From positions 47,927 to 111,926 of the forward strand of contig JAHPYY010000171.1 in NCBI GenBank assembly GCA_019058515.1: a DNA stretch of 64,000 bases, written 5' to 3'. The translations under genes were made by a program, and so were the position numbers. Every line of letters begins with the position of its first letter. Position 1 is the stretch's first letter. Below the pieces are notes generated by a model. The model worked only from the letters and a program-made list of their open reading frames with translations. It ran no database searches and was not told the DNA's origin. The stretch is from Promethearchaeota archaeon. Lineage in GTDB: Archaea; Asgardarchaeota; Lokiarchaeia; Sigynarchaeales; SOKP01. This document shows positions 58,105 to 64,000 of the stretch, piece by piece.

Positions 58105-58463
58105 TGTGGTTACTCGATACAAATGTCCTAATTGAATGTAATAAAATAGAACCAAAACCATTCAAGGAAGGATTTTCCTTTACTACGATTTTATCTCTCA
58201 TCGAATTTCCTATTGCTTCAAACTACGAGAAAATTTCAGTGATATTTCCATCTTCAAATCATTATGAACAAGCTTTTAAAAATTCCGTGTTATTACGAGC
58301 TAAAGGTACTCCTTTACCCGCAGTAGATATCCTAATTGGAACTATCACCGTTGAAAAAAACTTAATCCTCGTTACTAACGATACTCATTTTGACAAACTG
58401 CAAGAAGTAGAGCCACGTTTAAAGATAATAAATTCGAATATATATCTAAAGAGTATTCAATAA
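58104..58463 (+). CDS. vapC: VapC-like PIN-domain toxin RNase
   Basis: 119 residues. PIN motifs: MWLLDTNVLIECNK with Asp5, a mid-chain Glu (SLIEFPIAS), and LPAVDILIGTITVEKNLILV plus VTNDTHFDKL with two more acidic ligands. VapC toxins cut initiator tRNA or rRNA. The gene overlaps vapB by one base and is presumably an intact toxin, in contrast to the one at 63420. Confidence 0.88.
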   Translation: MWLLDTNVLIECNKIEPKPFKEGFSFTTILSLIEFPIASNYEKISVIFPSSNHYEQAFKNSVLLRAKGTPLPAVDILIGTITVEKNLILVTNDTHFDKLQEVEPRLKIINSNIYLKSIQ

Positions 58464-58519
58464 GCAAAGCTAAAATCCTTACAAGAACTAATTGAATTAT
58501 CATATATTACCCTAAATTA

Positions 58520-58654
58520 CTATTTACACTCATTACATTCGTAATATATATCAATACATTGTCCATTTGGTTTAACTCCCGACTCTGTTACTATGGCACT
58601 CCACACTTTTTCCATTTTTCCAGGCTTGTAATTGTATACTTCTGTTTTAAGCAT
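58520..58654 (-). pseudogene. Truncated PerR/Fur C-terminal fragment
   Basis: 44 codons from ATG 58654 (MLKTEVYNYKPGKMEKVWSA ...) to TAG 58522-58520. It is nearly identical in pattern to the last ~36 residues of the intact PerR at 60222-60635, including the sequence ESGVKPNGQ and the last Cys pair (ECNECK versus ECDKCK). The DNA-binding domain and the first CxxC are missing, so it cannot work as a regulator. It lies in the 340-base spacer 58464-58803, in the same orientation as the intact copy. Two perR-like sequences thus flank the padR and methyltransferase genes, which suggests a partial tandem duplication. Confidence 0.85.
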
Positions 58655-58755
58655 CTTCTCTATAGATTATAGATTTTTCCCAAATTTAGCTTTTTAAGCA
58701 TAATTATCGAATTGATATTCCAAGTATAGAAAGGATTAAATAATATATAATCTCT

Positions 58756-58783
58756 ATTCTATATAGAATATTCTATCTAGAAT
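58756..58783 (+). promoter_or_regulatory. Two abutting 14-base palindromes upstream of padR
   Basis: ATTCTATATAGAAT (58756-58769, perfect) is followed directly by ATTCTATCTAGAAT (58770-58783, two central mismatches). They end 20 bases before the regulator's ATG (58804), in the promoter. PadR regulators usually repress their own gene through ATxxxxxxAT-type palindromes, so this is a likely autoregulatory operator for two dimers. Confidence 0.65.
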
Positions 58784-58803
58784 AATAAAAATTATTCTTT
58801 ATA

Positions 58804-59367
58804 ATGGTTTTCAAAAACTTCACGAAACTAATTTTATTAGGGATTTTGTTTGATTTTCCTAAACCTATTCATGGATATAAGATTAAAAAAGTGATAAATC
58901 AATGGGCTATTGGTGAATTTGCCGAAATCTCATTTGGATCTCTTTATTACAATTTAGAAAAAATGGAAAAGGAAGGTCTATTAAGATGTAAAACAGAAAA
59001 AATTAGCGAACGTCCAGAAAGGACTTTATATCAAATAACTGATTTGGGGAAAAAAACCCTCATTGAAATGGTTCGGAAAAATTTTTTTGAAATTTACCCT
59101 ATACGATATCCTCTTGATATAGGGCTGTTATTTATGTATATTCTATCAAAAAAAGAAATTATTGAAGCTATTGATAAACGAATTCAATATATTGAAAAGA
59201 AAAATGAGGAACATAAAAATCTCATAGATATGTTAAAGGAAAAAATCCCTTTTTTTTCAATTTATATAATTAAACACCATTACGCTCATTGGGAAGCAGA
59301 AATAAAATGGCTTCGAGAATTTAAAGAAGAAGTGCAAAGCCGAGAGGTTATTGAAGATTCTATATGA
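58804..59367 (+). CDS. PadR-family transcriptional regulator
   Basis: 187 residues. The winged helix covers residues ~8-85: HGYKIKKVIN, then EISFGSLYYNLEKMEKEGLL as recognition helix and RTLYQITDLGKKTL as wing. A C-terminal helical dimerisation domain with a long coiled helix follows (RIQYIEKKNEEHKNLIDML). It probably represses itself and the overlapping methyltransferase in response to a toxic small molecule. Both its start region and the palindromes upstream support autoregulation. Confidence 0.9.
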   Translation: MVFKNFTKLILLGILFDFPKPIHGYKIKKVINQWAIGEFAEISFGSLYYNLEKMEKEGLLRCKTEKISERPERTLYQITDLGKKTLIEMVRKNFFEIYPIRYPLDIGLLFMYILSKKEIIEAIDKRIQYIEKKNEEHKNLIDMLKEKIPFFSIYIIKHHYAHWEAEIKWLREFKEEVQSREVIEDSI

Positions 59368-59368
59368 G

Positions 59369-60076
59369 GTGGAAATAAAAACGAAAGAAGAAATAATTAA
59401 AGAGCAATATAAAGAATGGGCTCCTTCTTACGAGCAAGACAAGATAAAGATTTTCGAGAAATCAGGTGTCAGTTATGAAGAGTTTATGAAAAAATTTGAA
59501 GAAGTATGTGAACTACAACCCAATATTAACATATTGGATGTAGGTGCTGGGACAGGACTCACATCCATAGCATTGGCAAAAAAAATATCTGGAATCTTTA
59601 AGATTGTTGCTCTTGAACCCATAGATGAAATGATTGCAATTTTAGAGAAAAACATTGAAAAGCAAGGTTTTAAGGATTACATTTCTATAAAAAAGGGGAA
59701 TGGAGAAAATATTCCTTTTGATAATAATTCATTCGATTTAATAGTAAGCACTTTTTCGATTCGTCACATGAAAATTGAAAAAGCCCTGAACGAATTTAAA
59801 AGAGTTATGAAAGATAATGGTAGATTAGTATTAGCTGATATTTGTGCCCCCGAAAAATGGCGGACAACTATAGGCAAAATTTTCGGATTTCTTTCCCAAG
59901 CTTTAATCAAGAGAAAATATAAAGGTGAAAAAGAGTCAAAAATTTTTACTACTCAAGAATGGAAAGAGCTTTTAAAAAGATTGGGTCTGAAATATAAAGA
60001 AATTACAGAATATTACGGCAAGAGAGATGCAAATTGGGAATTAAAGAGAGTTATCTTATCCATACAAAAGATATGA
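59369..60076 (+). CDS. UbiE-like SAM methyltransferase
   Basis: About 235 residues. Motif I is INILDVGAGTGLTSIALAKK; a second motif ALEPIDEMIAIL, then GNGENIPFDNNSFDLIV and a late FKRVMKDNGRLVLAD confirm the UbiE/COQ5-type fold. The start is uncertain: TTG 59351 overlaps the end of padR, and GTG 59369 lies in the ribosome-binding-like GAGGTGG; ACG 59381 at a good distance behind it is also possible. With padR it forms a two-gene operon, so the regulator likely controls this enzyme. Confidence 0.88.
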   Translation: MEIKTKEEIIKEQYKEWAPSYEQDKIKIFEKSGVSYEEFMKKFEEVCELQPNINILDVGAGTGLTSIALAKKISGIFKIVALEPIDEMIAILEKNIEKQGFKDYISIKKGNGENIPFDNNSFDLIVSTFSIRHMKIEKALNEFKRVMKDNGRLVLADICAPEKWRTTIGKIFGFLSQALIKRKYKGEKESKIFTTQEWKELLKRLGLKYKEITEYYGKRDANWELKRVILSIQKI

Positions 60077-60221
60077 AAGAGTAGTCTTCCAAAATTAACT
60101 CTTTTTAACGTTTACTTTATTTATAGCTTCAAGCAAGATTTGCATGAATAACATAATTTAAATTAATTTTCTATATAGTGTACCCATATAATATAATTGA
60201 AATAATAAGACTAATAATAAG

Positions 60222-60635
60222 TTACTTACATTTATCACACTCGTAATAGATATCAATGCGTTGTCCATTTGGTTTTACTCCCGATTCTGCTATTATAGCA
60301 CTCCACAATTTTTCCATTTTTTCAGGTTTGTAATCGCGTATTTCCCCACAATTTGAACAAACCATATTGATGTGAAGCTCCATATATGGATCGTACCTTA
60401 CACTTCCTTCGTTGAATCCAAGTTCTTGTATCAATCCTAAATCCTTCAGTAGATGTAAAGTTTTATAAACTGTACCTAAGCTTATAGTCGGATACTCCTT
60501 TCTTAACTCTACGAGTATTTGTTCTGCCGTAGGGTGGTCTTTTCTTGATAAGATATATTTGCAAATTGCTAAGCGTTGGGCAGTTACCTTTAAACCATAC
60601 TCTCTAAAGAGATCGATTAGTTCTTCAGTTTTCAA
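60222..60635 (-). CDS. perR: PerR-type Fur-family peroxide regulator
   Basis: 137 residues. The Fur-fold winged helix (KVTAQRLAICKYI, LGTVYKTLHLLKDLGLI) is followed by the dimerisation domain with Cys93/Cys96 and Cys133/Cys136 as structural zinc site. Regulatory residues match PerR: His34 (DHPTAE), Asp82 (RYD), His88 and Asp101; Asp at 101 is the PerR rather than Fur sign. One ligand, PerR His93, is replaced by Asn90. It is divergent from katG across 208 bases and most likely represses katG until peroxide inactivates it. Confidence 0.92.
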   Translation of the reverse strand: MKTEELIDLFREYGLKVTAQRLAICKYILSRKDHPTAEQILVELRKEYPTISLGTVYKTLHLLKDLGLIQELGFNEGSVRYDPYMELHINMVCSNCGEIRDYKPEKMEKLWSAIIAESGVKPNGQRIDIYYECDKCK

Positions 60636-60726
60636 TTACATCAGTGTGATATTTTGATGAGTCAATATATAATATAAAATGTTATTGAAATAAAATAATT
60701 AAGTATTTTAATAATGGTTACTGTTT

Positions 60727-60748
60727 TGTAATAGTTATTATTATTACA
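60727..60748. promoter_or_regulatory. Candidate PerR operator between perR and katG
   Basis: TGTAATA (60727-60733) and TATTACA (60742-60748) form a perfect 7-base inverted repeat with an 8-base AT spacer. Its AT-rich dyad form resembles Fur/PerR boxes. It lies 92 bases from the perR start and 96 bases from the katG start, and could control both. Confidence 0.5.
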
Positions 60749-60837
60749 TAGGAATAGCTCTTATGTAAATATTCTATAATCCATTTTTTTTAATAAAATA
60801 AAATCAAACAAAAATATGAATCCATTAAAAGAGATGA

Positions 60838-63021
<2,184 letters not shown>

Positions 63022-63043
63022 TAGTCTTAACAGCAGGTTCAAA

Positions 63044-63076
63044 TTTTTTTTTTAAATTTTAACTCTTTTTTTTTTT
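63044..63076 (+). terminator. Tandem T-runs after katG
   Basis: A run of ten T (63044-63053) and one of eleven (63066-63076) follow the katG stop by about 23 bases. Archaeal transcription ends on T-runs without needing a hairpin. Confidence 0.7.
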
Positions 63077-63195
63077 ATTAATAAATAAAGAAAGAGAATA
63101 ACTTTTTACAATAATCAAACTCATAATTAAATGTCAGTAAATCTTCTAAGTAAAGAAATCTTTAATTATTCATAATACACAATTAGATAGATTGC

Positions 63196-63429
63196 ATGAT
63201 AGTAGGGACATCTTCAATTAGTGAAAAAGGACAGATAGCAATTCCAAAAGAAATTCGAGATAAATTGGGAATAGTTCAAGGCGATAAATTACTTTTCGAT
63301 TTACAGGGGAATTCAATCATTATAAAAAAAATAGGTACTTATAATCTCTCAGAAATATTAGATAATCAGAAGCCTTGGCCAAAATCAAGTTTAGATTTTC
63401 AAAAAGAATTGCGGGAAGAATGGGAATAA
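63196..63429 (+). CDS. AbrB/SpoVT (MazE/VapB-type) antitoxin
   Basis: 77 residues. The swapped-hairpin AbrB domain is clear: MIVGTSSISEKGQIAIPKEI, followed by RDKLGIVQGDKLLF and a VIIKKI-like strand (SIIIKKI). The C-terminal ~25 residues (SLDFQKELREEWE) would wrap the toxin. It pairs with the following PIN fragment, which overlaps its end. With the toxin beheaded, this antitoxin is probably an orphan. Confidence 0.85.
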   Translation: MIVGTSSISEKGQIAIPKEIRDKLGIVQGDKLLFDLQGNSIIIKKIGTYNLSEILDNQKPWPKSSLDFQKELREEWE

Positions 63430-63674
63430 AAATCTCACTTCATTCAAATAAAAACTACAAGATAATTGAGTATAATCTAAATATCGCGGATAAAGCTGCT
63501 GAAATACGATCGAAAATTAATTTAAAATTACCAGATTGCATAATCCTTGCATCAGCTTTACTTGAAAACTCAGAAATCCTAATTACAAATGATTCTGGTT
63601 TTGGAGCAGCAGATAACTTTATTAAAATATGCTCATCTCAAAAATTTTTTGAAGATTACTTAAAAGAGAAGTAA
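63420..63674 (+). pseudogene. VapC-like PIN toxin missing its N-terminal half
   Basis: The frame from ATG 63420 reads only the second half of a PIN domain: IIEYNLNIADKAAEIRSK, then LKLPDCIILASALLENSEIL and ITNDSGFGAADNF with two acidic ligands. The N-terminal strand with the first catalytic Asp and the mid-chain Glu are missing: about 60 residues. So the toxin is inactive. The fragment begins 10 bases before the antitoxin stop, as if the deletion joined the two genes. Confidence 0.8.
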
Positions 63675-63718
63675 TAAAAAAAGAAAAAGTAATTAGTTGT
63701 TGTTGCGTGCTCACTTTA

Positions 63719-64000
63719 TTAAAAGCGATGCTTTGAGATAGATTTTCCGGTTTTAAGGTAGTGTTCCATCATTTTTAATGCAGGATTGGATTTATGGTAA
63801 CCATTCACACTCTCTATCAAGCTATTGCCTTTTTCAGTTATAGCAGTTGATACAGTATACCAAATAACGGTAGTGGTTTCATTTTTGTTTGGAACAACCT
63901 CGATTCTAACATGCGTTAAAATATTTGGCTCAAATCTTACGAATTCCACGAATTCATTTGGTTGGTATCCAGTAAATGTCCATAACACACCACCCATAGA
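63719..64000 (-). CDS. C-terminal part of an SRPBCC/START-like protein (partial)
   Basis: The gene is open at the right edge; the last ~93 residues are visible. They show the curved beta-sheet and final long helix of the SRPBCC fold (MGGVLWTFTGYQPNEFVEFV, then HVRIEVVPNKNETTTVIWYT, and helix SNPALKMMEHYLKTG). These proteins bind small hydrophobic molecules or act as cyclases. The start and the N-terminus lie outside the window. Confidence 0.6.
   Translation of the reverse strand, partial: SMGGVLWTFTGYQPNEFVEFVRFEPNILTHVRIEVVPNKNETTTVIWYTVSTAITEKGNSLIESVNGYHKSNPALKMMEHYLKTGKSISKHRF

Overview
This AT-rich window is archaeal and most likely from an Asgard archaeon (Promethearchaeota), probably close to Lokiarchaeia. 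The evidence is a Ras-like small GTPase (15105-15653), a second Ras-like GTPase fused behind a roadblock/longin-like domain (44161-45354), a JAMM metalloprotease with an E2/RWD-like N-terminus (22679-23344), an archaeal-type leucyl-tRNA synthetase, soluble multi-PAS histidine kinases, ADP-forming acyl-CoA synthetase and methylmalonyl-CoA mutase, and short intergenic spacers with no bacterial mobile elements. No rRNA, tRNA, CRISPR array or insertion sequence was recognised. The assignment rests on protein content read by eye.

Layout. 0-3.5 kb: end of an acyl-CoA synthetase, then a leftward operon of a winged-helix regulator, a DUF35 protein and methylmalonyl-CoA mutase. 4.4-12.2 kb: four broken genes (a 7TM sensor-like protein, a GH29 alpha-fucosidase-like protein, a PAF-acetylhydrolase-like protein and a sugar symporter) lie among intact cupin and amidase genes. 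This looks like a decaying carbohydrate locus. 12.3-20.4 kb: a PAS histidine kinase, a HEAT-like protein, the GTPase, a spacer with three consecutive hairpins, a winged-helix/TPR regulator and a HepT-MntA toxin-antitoxin pair. 20.6-23.3 kb: a ferredoxin remnant, an EmrB-type exporter and the JAMM protein. 23.4-36 kb: a lipid/acyl-CoA block with an iron alcohol dehydrogenase, two thiolases (one without its catalytic Cys), two acyl-CoA dehydrogenases, EtfB, a ferredoxin-fused EtfA, flavoprotein, hydrolase, methyltransferase and zinc dehydrogenase genes. These would pass acyl-CoA electrons to ETF and ferredoxin. 36-46 kb: a six-PAS histidine kinase, LeuRS and the roadblock-GTPase.

46-57 kb: an M23-like protein, a GH2 beta-galactosidase, flavoproteins, a double-HTH Lrp-like regulator, a thioesterase and an MtaA/UroD-family methyltransferase. 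57-64 kb is the most accessory part: VapBC, a C-terminal PerR remnant, a PadR regulator with two abutting palindromic operators plus a methyltransferase, a divergent PerR/KatG pair (katG is strikingly GC-rich and surely transferred from bacteria), and a second antitoxin followed by a beheaded VapC.

The main unexplained signals are: the pseudogene cluster, whose premature stops often sit where Trp or Tyr is expected; apparent ATT/ATA start codons behind good Shine-Dalgarno sequences; the hairpin array at 15.8-16.0 kb; the E2-like/JAMM fusion; and key catalytic substitutions in the thiolase and the ferredoxin.
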